DNA from: Azospirillum brasilense
GTDB lineage: Bacteria > Pseudomonadota > Alphaproteobacteria > Azospirillales > Azospirillaceae
Direction: 5' to 3'
Length of the DNA: 64,000 nt
Assembly (NCBI RefSeq): GCF_007827815.1
Contig: NZ_VITH01000004.1
Location: 1-64,000, forward strand
Shown: positions 18,844-27,741 of the stretch, piece after piece
Layout: each line of letters starts with the position of its first letter
Numbering within the stretch: position 1 is the stretch's first letter
Notes under the pieces: model-generated
The model's input: the letters and a program-made list of their open reading frames with translations, nothing else
Database searches by the model: none
Told to the model about the DNA's origin: nothing
Program-made: the position numbers and the translations under genes

Positions 18844-19728
18844 GGTCCCAGTTCCCACCATATTTATTGCCCGCTGAAGGCTTATGAGGCTGATCCGCGA
18901 ACCCGCTCCCTATCCCCGTATCGAGGCAATCATCGAGGAGGAGGCCCGAGGGTTCTGTTTTCCGGCGCGGTCCGCAACCGTCATGCCGGATGGAGATCGC
19001 GGTTTCCGATCGACGGGCCGTTCCATGCCGGGTTTGTGGCCGCCAACACAAAGGCGGCGAGCCTGATCGGGCAGGCCCGCCGGGACGCATGGAGAGCCAG
19101 CCAGGATGAGCGAACTGGTCTGGGACGGTTTTTGGCGAAACCCGCGCCACCGATCCGGGAGAAGCACCCGAATTCGCCGGCACCATCGCCGGGACGGCAA
19201 GCGCCGGCAACGGCACCCGTGATCCATCATCACATCGTGCAGGCCGTCCAGTTCGCCTTGGACGCCCATGGCACCTTGCCGACCGGAAAGCTCCGAGCGC
19301 GCCAACGGCGTGCGGTGCTGCGCAAACTGTCCGCGGCGGCGGTCCGATGCTTGAATCAAGAGGCATGGCGCGAAATGGCTGATGCCGCTCCTCACCGCGT
19401 TTCCACTCCGTCCCGAAAAACATGTTGAAGCCAATCCGGCTGGCTGTTGACCAACATGGTCAGGGCGGGCGTGTTGACCATCGGCGAAACGATCAAGGCG
19501 TTGACCGTGGTGACGCTGTTCTCCGTCTTCAAGCTGCTGGAGAGAGTGGCCGCAGGCATCAGACATCCACAACTGAACCGCGCCGGGTTTCCCGGCTCGG
19601 CTTAGGCAGACGGTGCTGCCTCCAACTCTGCCTGGATCTTGGAAGCGCGGGTTGGGTCGACGCGCCGTTTGCGACCGGTGGCAACGAGATCGCCTGATGG
19701 GAAGCGCGGATGCCGCCCGCCGGAGGCA
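18844..19728. other. Region without a recognisable gene (degenerate)
   Basis: This stretch of about 0.9 kb holds only weak frames. The best is on the plus strand, 19036-19428, followed after one stop in the same frame by 19456-19605 (MVRAGVLTIGETIKALTVVT...). Together they could be the broken remains of one gene, but I recognise no family. The antisense frame at 18910-19572 is rich in Arg, Gln and Ser and looks like a shadow. The region lies between intact regulators and broken efflux genes, which fits gene decay. Confidence 0.35.
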
Positions 19729-20083
19729 TCAACCTCGGCAGCCATCAACCCGTCGCTTCGAAGAACCGTTGTCTTTCGCCCCTTCCTGACCGGCAAGCAT
19801 GCGACGCACGTCCAGGGCGACGGCAATCAGCATCAGGGCGGCCGTGCCGACGACACCGGTAAAGGCTTGGTCGAAGGCCACCCGGGCCACGCCGATCACC
19901 TGCTCGGCCTGGGATGGTACCAGTTCTTCCGATAGAGCAAGGGCCTCATCAATGCTGTCGCGCGCCTCGGGAGCGATCGCAATCCCGGACGGCAAGAGCA
20001 TGGCCCGTGTGTAAAGCAGCGACATCAGGCTGCCCAGCAGCGCGATGCCGAGCGTTCCTCCCAGCTCGTAGGAAGCCGCGCAT
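19729..20083 (-). pseudogene. C-terminal fragment of a DHA2-type MFS multidrug efflux transporter
   Basis: About 118 residues remain, starting abruptly at CAASYELGGTLGIALLGSL, which matches the motif before transmembrane helix 13 of 14-TM QacA/EmrB-type exporters. The periplasmic loop and a last helix (FTGVVGTAALMLIAVALDV) and a short cytoplasmic tail follow. Everything upstream is replaced at about 20083 by a fragment of an SMR transporter on the opposite strand. The open frame nominally extends to 20154, but that part is antisense to the SMR fragment. The gene cannot encode a working pump. Confidence 0.7.
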
Positions 20084-20341
20084 GGGATGACCCGGATCGG
20101 CCCGATGGTGATCGTCGCCATCGGCGATGCCCTGTCCTTCTGGCTGTTGTCCATGCCCCTTCAACGTTTCCCCATCTCGCTCGTCTATTCGGTCTGGGCA
20201 GGGTTCGGCATGGCCGGTGCCGCCATCGGCGGCTGGTGGCTGTTCGGCGAAGCCCTGGCCCCGTTGGCGCTGCTCGGCATCGCCATCATCGTTCTGGGTG
20301 TCGTCATCCTGGCAGGCGCTATGGAACCGTCCACAGCTTGA
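20084..20341 (+). pseudogene. C-terminal fragment of an SMR (EmrE-type) multidrug transporter
   Basis: The reading frame gives GMTRIGPMVIVAIGDALSFW, then LLSMPLQRFPISLVYSVWAGFG, GWWLFGEALAPLAL and a last hydrophobic helix ending at TGA. This matches the second half of small multidrug resistance proteins (helices 2-4). The first helix with the essential Glu is missing: the homology stops at the point where the MFS fragment begins on the other strand. An ATG at 20087 could start translation, but the product would lack the catalytic Glu. Confidence 0.7.
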
Positions 20342-20462
20342 TCCCCGCAGCACAACCGCTCACGACCTCCCTTCACAAATCAAACGCCCGGGATCTTGGC
20401 TCCGGTTCACCCTGATGCGCGGGGCGGAACACTCTGCTCACCACGGGCATTGCCTGTCGCTG

Positions 20463-21437
20463 TTATGAAGTGCTTTGCAAACCTTTGAGCGATTTGGGCG
20501 GACGGCCGCGCCGACGGGGCGCTTCCGGTGCAGGAAGCGGCCGATCTTCTAGAAGACCCTGTGCAACGGCCTGACCCAGCAGGTTTTGAACCGACGAGAC
20601 CGACCAGCGTGTTTCCCCGCGGGGCGTCCGGCAATGCAGCTCTTCAAGATGCCGGGCAATGTTGGTCAGGGTTGGGTTGTCCAGCGTCTTCACCGCCGAG
20701 GCGACCAGGGTGACGAGGTCGTCGCTGTCCCGCCGCCGCGGCGTACGCTCCAGCACCCGGTCGTCCACGAACCCGTCCCGCGCGAGGCGACGCACGGCAC
20801 GCGCCAGGGCCGGCCCGGTCCAGGGGCCACCGTCGGGGCGCCGCGAGCCGTTTCTAGCCAAGCTGCGGGCCACGGTTGCCCAGGAATAGCCGGGCCGCAT
20901 CGCGCGGACGTGCGGCAGGATGTCGTCAGCCACCCGCAGCACATCGGCGTCGCGCCGCGCCTCGCGGGCGTCGTTGACGGCGCGCACCGCCGCCGCTGAA
21001 CGGAAGCGCAGTCCCGGATTGCCGCCGATCCGGCCCCGCTCCCTGGCGGCCTTCAACCCGGCCTTGGTGCGCTCGCGAATGAGCGCGCGTTCGAACTCGG
21101 CCACCGCGCCGAGGATCTGCAAGGTGAAGCGGCCCTGCGGGCTGGTGGTGTCGATGGGGTCGCCCAGCGAGCGGAAACCCGCCCCTTGGGCGTCGAGCGC
21201 CTCGATGATCTCCAGGAGATGGGCGAGCGAACGGGCCAGCCGGTCGATGCGCACGACGACCAGCACGTCGCCGGCGCGGCAGCGCGCGATGGCGCGCTTC
21301 AGTTCCGGGCGCGACCGGTCGCCGCCGGACCCATGCTCCCGGTGAATCGTCGAGCAACCGGCAGCCTTCAGCGCGTCGAGTTGCGGGTCAGTGGTTTGCT
21401 CGTCGGTCGACACGCGGGCGTACCCGATCAGGGCCAT
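20463..21437 (-). CDS. Serine recombinase of the resolvase/invertase family, with extended C-terminal part
   Basis: A protein of 324 aa. The N-terminal catalytic domain begins MALIGYARVSTDEQ, with Ser10 as nucleophile. Further family signatures are RIDRLARS and the long E-helix GAVAEFERALIRERTKAGL, ending in ARERGRIGG. Typical resolvases (about 185-200 aa) end in a short HTH. Here about 140 further residues carry two helical, HTH-like segments (YSWATVARSLARNG; NIARHLEELHC) and a basic tail with an RRRGRPPK AT-hook-like motif. It probably resolves or inverts DNA at the site upstream. It sits between broken genes and transposon-end-like repeats, so it is probably a remnant of a mobile element. 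Confidence 0.88.
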   Translation of the reverse strand: MALIGYARVSTDEQTTDPQLDALKAAGCSTIHREHGSGGDRSRPELKRAIARCRAGDVLVVVRIDRLARSLAHLLEIIEALDAQGAGFRSLGDPIDTTSPQGRFTLQILGAVAEFERALIRERTKAGLKAARERGRIGGNPGLRFRSAAAVRAVNDAREARRDADVLRVADDILPHVRAMRPGYSWATVARSLARNGSRRPDGGPWTGPALARAVRRLARDGFVDDRVLERTPRRRDSDDLVTLVASAVKTLDNPTLTNIARHLEELHCRTPRGETRWSVSSVQNLLGQAVAQGLLEDRPLPAPEAPRRRGRPPKSLKGLQSTS

Positions 21438-21482
21438 GGACCTCTCCCAGCGCAGCGGTCCGGAAATGGTGCACGCCGCCGA

Positions 21483-21578
21483 ATTTTACCCGATTAAGCT
21501 TCAGACACCCTCGCCAGGCGTCCGCCTGGGCCATTTTACCAAAGATGCAGACGGCACGTAACGGCCGTTTGGTAAAAT
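21483..21578. promoter_or_regulatory. Candidate res/operator site upstream of the serine recombinase
   Basis: Three copies of one box lie 46-141 bp before the recombinase start: ATTTTACC at 21483-21490, ATTTTACCAAA at 21533-21543 and its exact inverse TTTGGTAAAAT at 21568-21578. The last two form a perfect 11-bp inverted repeat with a 24-bp spacer. Direct plus inverted copies just upstream of the gene are the usual layout of resolvase binding sites, which also control the recombinase promoter. The assignment is inferred from sequence and position. Confidence 0.6.
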
Positions 21579-22261
21579 ATATAGGCGTCGTGGGCCGCCG
21601 TGCGCCCCGCTGATGGACCGGAACTGTCAGCCGGCACGAGACAAGATGCCAAGCGGCGCCGGCCTCCTCGACCGGCGGGACATCAGGCAAAGAACGGCCC
21701 TCGGGCTGAGCGCGTCTTGATCTGTCTTCCTAAAAGAATGTCGGCTTTTCAACGACATGAGGCGCTTCCCCTCGTCCCGACGGGGAGCTTCTCGCATGAA
21801 CCGCCCGCATTTCGCACGATCCGGTTTGCAAAACGGGGCCAAGCAGGGCGTTGAAACCCCTGGAATCCGGCTTTTCGCACGAACCAGCCGACAACGACAC
21901 ACGCATTCGACTCTCGACGAAATGCTTGTCGTCGAGGATACCCTCTACGGCGGCCGACCGGTGACGGAAGCCAAAGGGCACTTTTCTAGGATTGCACCCC
22001 CAAAGTGTTGGCGCACAAGGCGGATACGGGAGCCGGGTCAGCTTTATTGTGGAAGTGCAGGAATCAGGTCAGTCTTATTGTGGAATCGGGGTCACGCCAG
22101 TTCGGGCAAACTCAGCCTTTTCAGCACGCTAATAAGGTCAGTCTATCTGTGGCCTGACAGAGTTGTCGGGCCACAGTCGGACTGACGCGGAGACGGCCCG
22201 CTTCGGCGTCGCGCCGGCACTCATTGGATGGCCGCTGGGCACCATGGTTCCGTGGCGTGCT
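21579..22261. other. Non-coding scar between recombinase and ridA
   Basis: No frame in these 683 bp looks like a gene; the longest (21757-22185, plus) has no recognisable family and crosses the repeat cluster at its end. The stretch 21757-21915 has internal echoes such as two TTTCGCACGA copies. The right part holds four transposon-end-like repeats, listed separately. Confidence 0.5.
22037..22186. repeat. Cluster of four 16-bp repeats, three direct and one inverted (transposon-end-like)
   Basis: GTCAGCTTTATTGTGG (22037-22052), GTCAGTCTTATTGTGG (22068-22083) and GTCAGTCTATCTGTGG (22137-22152) are direct copies. CCACAGTCGGACTGAC (22171-22186) is an inverted one. The last two overlap a hairpin, GTGGCCTGACA-gagt-TGTCGGGCCAC, at about 22150-22175. 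Multiple direct copies of a transposase-binding box at an element end are known for IS21-like and Tn7-like elements. No transposase is next to them. Confidence 0.65.
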
Positions 22262-22636
22262 TCACATGGCGATGATCGCGTCGATTTCGACCTGGGCGCC
22301 TTTCGGAAGGGCCGAAACTTCGTAGCAGGCACGGGCCGGCTTATGCGTGGAAAACACTTTCGCATATTCATCGTTCAGGGCGGCGAAGGTGGACAGGTCG
22401 GTGACCAGAACGGTGAGTTTCAGGGATTTGGCGATGTCCGTGCCGGCGGCCTCGGCAATCGCGGCGATGTTGGCAAGGCATTGGGCCATCTGTTCGACGG
22501 GGTCTTCCGACACAAAAGCCCCGGTCGCCGGAACGATGGGAAGCTGGCCCGAAACAAACAGCAAATCGCCGTGGCGCATGGCTTGACAATAGGGGCCGAT
22601 GGCAGCCGGGGCGGAGTCGGTATGAATGGGGGTCAC
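22262..22636 (-). CDS. ridA: RidA/YjgF-family enamine/imine deaminase
   Basis: A protein of 124 aa, the full length of the family. Visible signatures are APAAIGPYCQAMRHGDLLFVSGQ at the N-terminus and the C-terminal block PARACYEVSALPKGAQVEID, with the Arg that binds the carboxylate of the substrate. RidA proteins hydrolyse reactive enamines and imines released by PLP enzymes. This fits its place as the last gene of an operon, 48 bp after a class V PLP enzyme. It may be specific to the intermediate of that pathway rather than the housekeeping 2-aminoacrylate enzyme. Confidence 0.9.
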   Translation of the reverse strand: MTPIHTDSAPAAIGPYCQAMRHGDLLFVSGQLPIVPATGAFVSEDPVEQMAQCLANIAAIAEAAGTDIAKSLKLTVLVTDLSTFAALNDEYAKVFSTHKPARACYEVSALPKGAQVEIDAIIAM

Positions 22637-22684
22637 GGTCTGTCTCCTTATGGCTCGTTATGGCGCGACGGCGGGGACGTGAGA

Positions 22685-23938
22685 TCAGCCATCGCCGCGG
22701 CGAATGAGGGACTCGGCGAAGGCGACGAGCTGGTCGACGTCCGCCTCGGTGTTGAAGTAGTGCGGGGCCGCGCGAACCAGCGTGGGCAGATGCCGGCGTT
22801 CGGCGTCCAGGCGGGTGCTTTCCGGCGACGAGGTGCTGATGGCGATGCCACGGGCTGCCGCTCCGGCGACGATGGTCCGTGGGTCCACGGCATCGGAACT
22901 GAAGCTGACGATGGCGCTGGGGCACGCGCCCAGGTCATGAGTCCGGAAGCTGGGCACGCTTGCCAGGCCATCTCGAAGCCGTTGCGCCAACCCGCGGCAG
23001 CGGCGCCAGATGCGGTCGATGCCGATTTCCATCGCATAATCGGCGGCCTCGCCCATGCCGAGCCGCGCCATGTGGTTGCTTTCCCAGCTTTCGTAGCGCC
23101 GGGCGTCGTCGCGCAGTTCATAGCGGTTGCGCTCCACCCACCGGGCGCCGATGTGATCGATGAAGGGGGGCTCGCACCGATCCAGCATCGCGCGGCGGAC
23201 ATACAGGAAGCCCGCGCCACGCGGTCCTCGCAGGAACTTGCGCGACGTCGCGGCCAGAAAGTCGCAGCCGAGCGCCTGGACATCGACCGGCATCTGACCG
23301 ACCGCCTGACAGGCATCCAGCAGATAGGGAACGCCGTGCGCGCGGGCGATCCGGCCGACGGCCGCCGCCGGATTGTTCAACCCGCCATTGGTCGGCACCC
23401 ACGTCAAGGAAATCAGGCGAACCTTCGGATCGATCATCCGCTCAAGCGCCGCCAGATCGACGACGCCTTGCTCATCCGACGGACACACCCGAATAACCAC
23501 TCCCCGGCGCCGCTGCATCTGGAGCAGGGTGACATAATTGGCGCCGTACTCCGCCTCGGCGGTGATGATCACATCACCGGGGGCGAAGTCGAGGGAGTGG
23601 AAAGCCAGCTGCCACGCGACCGTGGCGTTCTCCACAAGAGCGATCTCGGCGGGTGCTGCGTTGATCAACCGGGCAATCGACCCATAAACACGCTCCAGTC
23701 GCTCCTCGGACGCCGCGAAGGCGCCGTATCCGCCCAGCCGGGCTTCCAGGTCCAGGTAGTCGTGCATCCGCTCGACCACGGGACGTGGCATGAGCGACGC
23801 GCCGCAACTCAGGAGGAAGGTTTGCCCGGCGAGCCCCGGCGTCTCGGCGCGGAGCGCGTCCAGTTCCTCGTCTAGGATGTCGGCAGGCAGAGGGGAGGCG
23901 CCGGCCGGACGCGGATCGTTACCGGTCATATTATTCAT
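22685..23938 (-). CDS. PLP-dependent aminotransferase class V (fold type I)
   Basis: A protein of about 417 aa. The PLP-binding Lys is in ATSRKFLRGPRGAGFL, preceded by the Asp/Gln pair of LLDACQAVGQMPVD. This is the typical class V arrangement shared by cysteine desulfurases, isopenicillin N epimerase-like and kynureninase-like enzymes. I chose ATG 23938; a TTG at 23968 and an ATG at 23929 are also in frame. It lies in an operon with a peptide-type ABC importer, an enolase-superfamily enzyme and RidA. It may cleave or transaminate the imported amino compound, but the substrate cannot be read from the sequence. Confidence 0.85.
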   Translation of the reverse strand: MNNMTGNDPRPAGASPLPADILDEELDALRAETPGLAGQTFLLSCGASLMPRPVVERMHDYLDLEARLGGYGAFAASEERLERVYGSIARLINAAPAEIALVENATVAWQLAFHSLDFAPGDVIITAEAEYGANYVTLLQMQRRRGVVIRVCPSDEQGVVDLAALERMIDPKVRLISLTWVPTNGGLNNPAAAVGRIARAHGVPYLLDACQAVGQMPVDVQALGCDFLAATSRKFLRGPRGAGFLYVRRAMLDRCEPPFIDHIGARWVERNRYELRDDARRYESWESNHMARLGMGEAADYAMEIGIDRIWRRCRGLAQRLRDGLASVPSFRTHDLGACPSAIVSFSSDAVDPRTIVAGAAARGIAISTSSPESTRLDAERRHLPTLVRAAPHYFNTEADVDQLVAFAESLIRRGDG

Positions 23939-24025
23939 TGGATTGCTTTGTAACGGCCGCCGGGGCAAGGCACCGCCCTCCCCCGGTGGTCTTGAACATG
24001 TGCCGCAACCCGCCCGTGGGCGGTG

Positions 24026-25186
24026 TTAGCGAACCTCGGCCCAGATGTGCTCCCGGACCACGGCGTCCTTCAGGGTGACGCCGTAACCCGGCCCGTCCGG
24101 AATCTGCAGGGCACCGTTCTTCAGACGGCTCTCGAAGGGCTCCGTCGCCACTTCGATCCAGCCGGGAATGCGGGCCCAGTAGGGGAAGTGTTCCTGCACG
24201 TAGAAGTTCGGGATCACGGCGCTGAGATGGGTGGCGATGCTGGCCGCAATGGAACTGCCGCAGACATGGGGCTGCACCTTGACGCCGTAGGCATCGGCCA
24301 TGGCGGCAATCTTATGGGTTTCGGCGAACCCGCCGGTGTTGCCGATGTCCGGCTGCAGAATGCCGACGGCCCGACGCTCCAGCAGATCGCGGAAGCCGTA
24401 CCGCAGATATTGCCGCTCGCCGGTGGCGATCGGAATGTTCGTCTTGGCGGCGACCTGTTCGAGCGCACCCAGATCCCCCGGATCGCAGATTTCCTCGATG
24501 AAGGCGATGTCCAGGTCTTCCAGGCCATGGGCGAAGCGGATGGTGTCGCTCACCGAGAAACCGCCGGCCAGATCGAGCATGAGCGTGACGTCGGCGCCCA
24601 CGGTGCGCCGGACCTGCGCGACGATATCCAGCGCGGTGTTCACCGCGTCACGGTCATCCGCGTAGCGGTTGACCGTGTGCCGAAGGGTCCCGTTGGGCTG
24701 AATCCGCGCCAAGGGGTACATTTTCAGGGCCTTGTGCCCGTCCTTCACGGCCGCCTCCGCTTGGCGCAGCAGATCGGCAACGGAGGTCGCGCCGAAGTAC
24801 CAGCCATTGGCGTAGTAGGCGAGCGTGTCGCGCATCCGTCCGCCGAACAGCTCGTAGACCGGAACGTTCAGCGCCCGTGCCCGGATGTCCCACAGGGCCT
24901 GCTCGATGGCACTGAGGCCGGCTCCGGCAATGCCCCCCGGATTCTTCAGCCAGAAGGACTGATCGTACATCTCGCCGATCAGGCTGTTGATGCGGGTCGG
25001 ATCGGCGCCGATCACGAACCGTGCGCACAGATCCTGAATCATGCCCGCGGCGCCGGTCCGGCCGCAGCCGTAAGCCGTGGCGACCTCGCCGAGGCCGGAT
25101 ATGCCCTCATCGGTATCGAGCTTGACGATGACGGGTTTGAGGCCCTCGCCGTTGATGACATAGATCGTGGCTTTGGTGATCTTCAT
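24026..25186 (-). CDS. Mandelate racemase/muconate lactonizing enzyme family protein (enolase superfamily)
   Basis: A protein of 386 aa with the full two-domain layout. The N-terminal capping domain runs to about residue 125. In the barrel, a Lys-containing strand (HKALKMYP) is followed by three metal ligands (Asp in MLDLAGG, Glu in FIEEICDP, Glu in ATGERQY), then Asp in LQPDIGNTGG and His in VQPHVCGSS, which could form the His-Asp dyad of dehydratases. The residues resemble the sugar-acid dehydratase branch more than dipeptide epimerases. It probably dehydrates or epimerises an imported acid or amino acid derivative, but the substrate is unknown. The gene lies 36 bp after the ABC ATPase gene. 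Confidence 0.88.
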   Translation of the reverse strand: MKITKATIYVINGEGLKPVIVKLDTDEGISGLGEVATAYGCGRTGAAGMIQDLCARFVIGADPTRINSLIGEMYDQSFWLKNPGGIAGAGLSAIEQALWDIRARALNVPVYELFGGRMRDTLAYYANGWYFGATSVADLLRQAEAAVKDGHKALKMYPLARIQPNGTLRHTVNRYADDRDAVNTALDIVAQVRRTVGADVTLMLDLAGGFSVSDTIRFAHGLEDLDIAFIEEICDPGDLGALEQVAAKTNIPIATGERQYLRYGFRDLLERRAVGILQPDIGNTGGFAETHKIAAMADAYGVKVQPHVCGSSIAASIATHLSAVIPNFYVQEHFPYWARIPGWIEVATEPFESRLKNGALQIPDGPGYGVTLKDAVVREHIWAEVR

Positions 25187-25222
25187 GATGACGCTGTCCG
25201 ATGAATGGGATGGGATAAAGGC

Positions 25223-26899
25223 TCAGGCGCCGAGTTCATCGCGCAGGGACCGGTGGAGCGCGGAAGCCTCCTCCAGCCATCCGAGGCGCATGGCGGCAAC
25301 CGAGGAGCGCAGCAGCCGGGTGTAGGGATGGCGGGGAGCCCGGAGGACCTGCGCCGTGGGACCCTGTTCGACGACTTCGCCGTTGCGCAGGACCATGATC
25401 TTGTCCGACATCGCCGCCACGGCCGAAAGGTCATGGCTGATGAACAGGATGCCGATGTTCAGCTCGCGCTTGAGTTCGTTGATCAGGTCGAGCACCGATG
25501 CGGCGACGATGTTGTCGAGCGCCGAGGTGATTTCGTCGCAGATCAGCACGTCCGGCCGGGCGGCGAGAGAGCGGGCCAGGTTGACGCGCTGCTTTTCACC
25601 ACCGGACATCTGGCTCGGCTTGCGGTCGACATAGTCGGCGGGCAGATGGACCTGTTCCAGAAGTTCGCGTATCCGCTCGGCGCGGCGCTCTTTGGAGCGT
25701 TCTCCGAAGAAGGTCAGCACCTGTCCGAGGATGCGGCCCACTGTGTGGTGGCGGTTCAGGGACGTGTCGGCCGACTGGAAGGTGATCTGGACGGCCCGGC
25801 GCACGGGGAGTGGACGCTTGAGCACATCCCGTTCCATCAGCCGCCCGTTGACCAGGACGTCGCCCTGGCTGGGTTGGACCAAGCCGGCGATGGCACGGGC
25901 CATGGTGCTCTTGCCCGACCCGGACTCGCCGACCACCGCCATCATCTCGCCGCCGTTCAGGGTCAGCGACGCACCGCTGAGCGCCTTCACCGCGAAACCG
26001 CCGGTGCCGTAGCACACGGCCAGATCGCGAACCTCGAGAAGCGGCGGCCGGTCGGTCCGGTCGGGCGGGGACACCGCTGCCGCGGTGGTGGCGGTGACGG
26101 GGGCCGCCGTGGTCCCGGATTCGGCATCGAAACCGCGATGCATCTCCAGGAGTTGCCGCGTGTACGGGTGTTCGGGATGATGGAGGATTTGCTCGACCGT
26201 GCCGCGCTCGACCACCTCGCCGTTGCGCATCACCAGGATGTGGGTGGCGATCTGGACCACCTGGGCGATGTCGTGGCCGACCAGGATGGCGGCGGTCCCG
26301 CTGGCGCGGATCCCGGTGTCCAGGGCCTTCAGCACCTCCACCTGGGTGGTGGCGTCCAGGGCGCTGGTCGGTTCGTCACAGACCAGAATTTCGGGCATCT
26401 CGTGCAGGCCCATGGCGATCATGAACCGCTGCAATTGCCCGCCGGACACCTCATGGGGGAATCGGTTGTAAAAGGCTTCGCCGGTGGGCAGGTCAAGAGT
26501 CCGATAGACCTCCCGTGCGCGGGCGTGGGCCGCGTCGGGGGACATGGTGTGGTGGATGCGGCTGCTTTCCGTGACCTGGCGGTCCAGCCGGATGCGCGGG
26601 TTGAAGGAGACCGCGGCGCTCTGGGCGATGTAGGCCAGCTTGCGGCCACGCAGGCGCGCCAGTGCGCTCTGGCTCATCCACATCAGATCCTGGCCTTGGA
26701 AGAGCACCTGTCCGGAGACGTGGCGGACGCCCGGCCGCATGTGCCCCAGGGCGGTCAGCGCCAGCGTCGTTTTCCCGGACCCGGATGCCCCGATGAGCGC
26801 CAGGATCTGGCCATGTTCCAGGGTCAGCGAGACGTCCCGCAGAATGGGCTTCCCGCTGTCCGCGGACAGATTCAGATTCCGGATATGGAGAAGCGTCAT
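25223..26899 (-). CDS. Fused double ATP-binding protein of a peptide-type ABC importer
   Basis: A protein of 558 aa with two complete nucleotide-binding domains, as in GsiA/YejF-type fusions of DppD and DppF. Domain 1 has Walker A GASGSGKTTLAL, signature VSGGQLQRF and Walker B EILVCDEPTSALD. Domain 2 (from about residue 285) has GESGSGKSTMAR, MSGGEKQRVNLARSLA and VLICDEITSALDN. A short Ala/Thr-rich linker joins them. Its ATG overlaps the TGA of the preceding permease gene (ATGA), so the genes are translationally coupled. It powers import through the two permeases encoded upstream. Confidence 0.95.
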   Translation of the reverse strand: MTLLHIRNLNLSADSGKPILRDVSLTLEHGQILALIGASGSGKTTLALTALGHMRPGVRHVSGQVLFQGQDLMWMSQSALARLRGRKLAYIAQSAAVSFNPRIRLDRQVTESSRIHHTMSPDAAHARAREVYRTLDLPTGEAFYNRFPHEVSGGQLQRFMIAMGLHEMPEILVCDEPTSALDATTQVEVLKALDTGIRASGTAAILVGHDIAQVVQIATHILVMRNGEVVERGTVEQILHHPEHPYTRQLLEMHRGFDAESGTTAAPVTATTAAAVSPPDRTDRPPLLEVRDLAVCYGTGGFAVKALSGASLTLNGGEMMAVVGESGSGKSTMARAIAGLVQPSQGDVLVNGRLMERDVLKRPLPVRRAVQITFQSADTSLNRHHTVGRILGQVLTFFGERSKERRAERIRELLEQVHLPADYVDRKPSQMSGGEKQRVNLARSLAARPDVLICDEITSALDNIVAASVLDLINELKRELNIGILFISHDLSAVAAMSDKIMVLRNGEVVEQGPTAQVLRAPRHPYTRLLRSSVAAMRLGWLEEASALHRSLRDELGA

Positions 26900-27741
26900 A
26901 CCCCGCCCTCCTTCTTTTCACGTTCCTGCAGCCCGTCGACGAACAGGTTCAGCAGGACGGAGACGACCGCGATGGAGAGAGCCGGATAGATCGGTGCCCA
27001 GGAACCGATTTGCAGGCCGTCCAGATTTTCACGGACCAGTCCGCCCCAGTCCGCCATTGGCGGCTGCACGCCAAGACCAAGGAAGCTCAGGCCGCTCATG
27101 AAGAGGATGGCGAAGCTCAGGCGCAGGGCGAAATCCGCGGTCAATGGCATGACCACATGCGGCAGCATCTCGCCGAACAGAAGCCACCGATTGCCCTCGC
27201 CGCGGGCACGGGCCACGGTGATGAAATCCTGAGCGATCAGGTCTTGCCCGAGCGCGCGCGAGATCCGGAACACGCCGGCGGCGTAGACCACGGCTGTCAG
27301 CACCACGATGGCGACGAGGGACGGGCCCGTCACGGCCAGCACGACGAGACCGGCAATGATCTTGGGAACGGACAGAACCACGTCGACGATCCGGCTGACG
27401 ACCGCATCGAACCATCCGCCGCGCAACGCCGCCAGCAAACCCAGCGTGTCGCCGATCAGGTGGGCGAGAATGGTGCTGAGCAAGGCCATGCCAAGGGTGA
27501 CGCGGCCCGAGCTGAGCAGGCGCGCCAGCAGATCCCGGCCGAGGAAGTCGGTGCCCAACCAGTACTCGCCGGACGGCGGAACGAAGCCGTCGCTGCTCAG
27601 AAAGGCGTCGGGGTCGTGCAGCGGCAACAGCGGTGCCGCCAGAACGACGAAGGCAACCAGCAGCAGGAGGGCGACGACAACCGACAGCAGCGTCGGCCGG
27701 AACAGGCTTTTGAACAGGGTGGGTGTCTGGTGCGGCATCAT
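26896..27741 (-). CDS. ABC transporter permease, DppC type
   Basis: A protein of 281 aa with an N-terminal membrane helix (LLSVVVALLLLVAFVVLAAP), the OppC N-domain pattern (EYWLGTDFLGRDLLARLL) and the binding-protein-dependent permease domain with five more helices, including the EAA-loop sequence ARARGEGNRWLLFGEML. The ATG at 27741 overlaps the TGA of the DppB-type gene (ATGA), which fixes the start. A longer frame reaching 28491 is antisense-like read-through of the neighbour. It forms the membrane channel with the next protein. Confidence 0.93.
   Translation of the reverse strand: MMPHQTPTLFKSLFRPTLLSVVVALLLLVAFVVLAAPLLPLHDPDAFLSSDGFVPPSGEYWLGTDFLGRDLLARLLSSGRVTLGMALLSTILAHLIGDTLGLLAALRGGWFDAVVSRIVDVVLSVPKIIAGLVVLAVTGPSLVAIVVLTAVVYAAGVFRISRALGQDLIAQDFITVARARGEGNRWLLFGEMLPHVVMPLTADFALRLSFAILFMSGLSFLGLGVQPPMADWGGLVRENLDGLQIGSWAPIYPALSIAVVSVLLNLFVDGLQEREKKEGGV

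Noticed and set aside
18910..19572. Minus-strand 220-aa open frame
   Set aside because: Low-complexity Arg/Gln/Ser/His composition, no family, no ribosome-binding site.
21757..22185. Plus-strand 142-aa frame as a gene
   Set aside because: It runs through the transposon-end-like repeat cluster and shows no recognisable domain or start signal.
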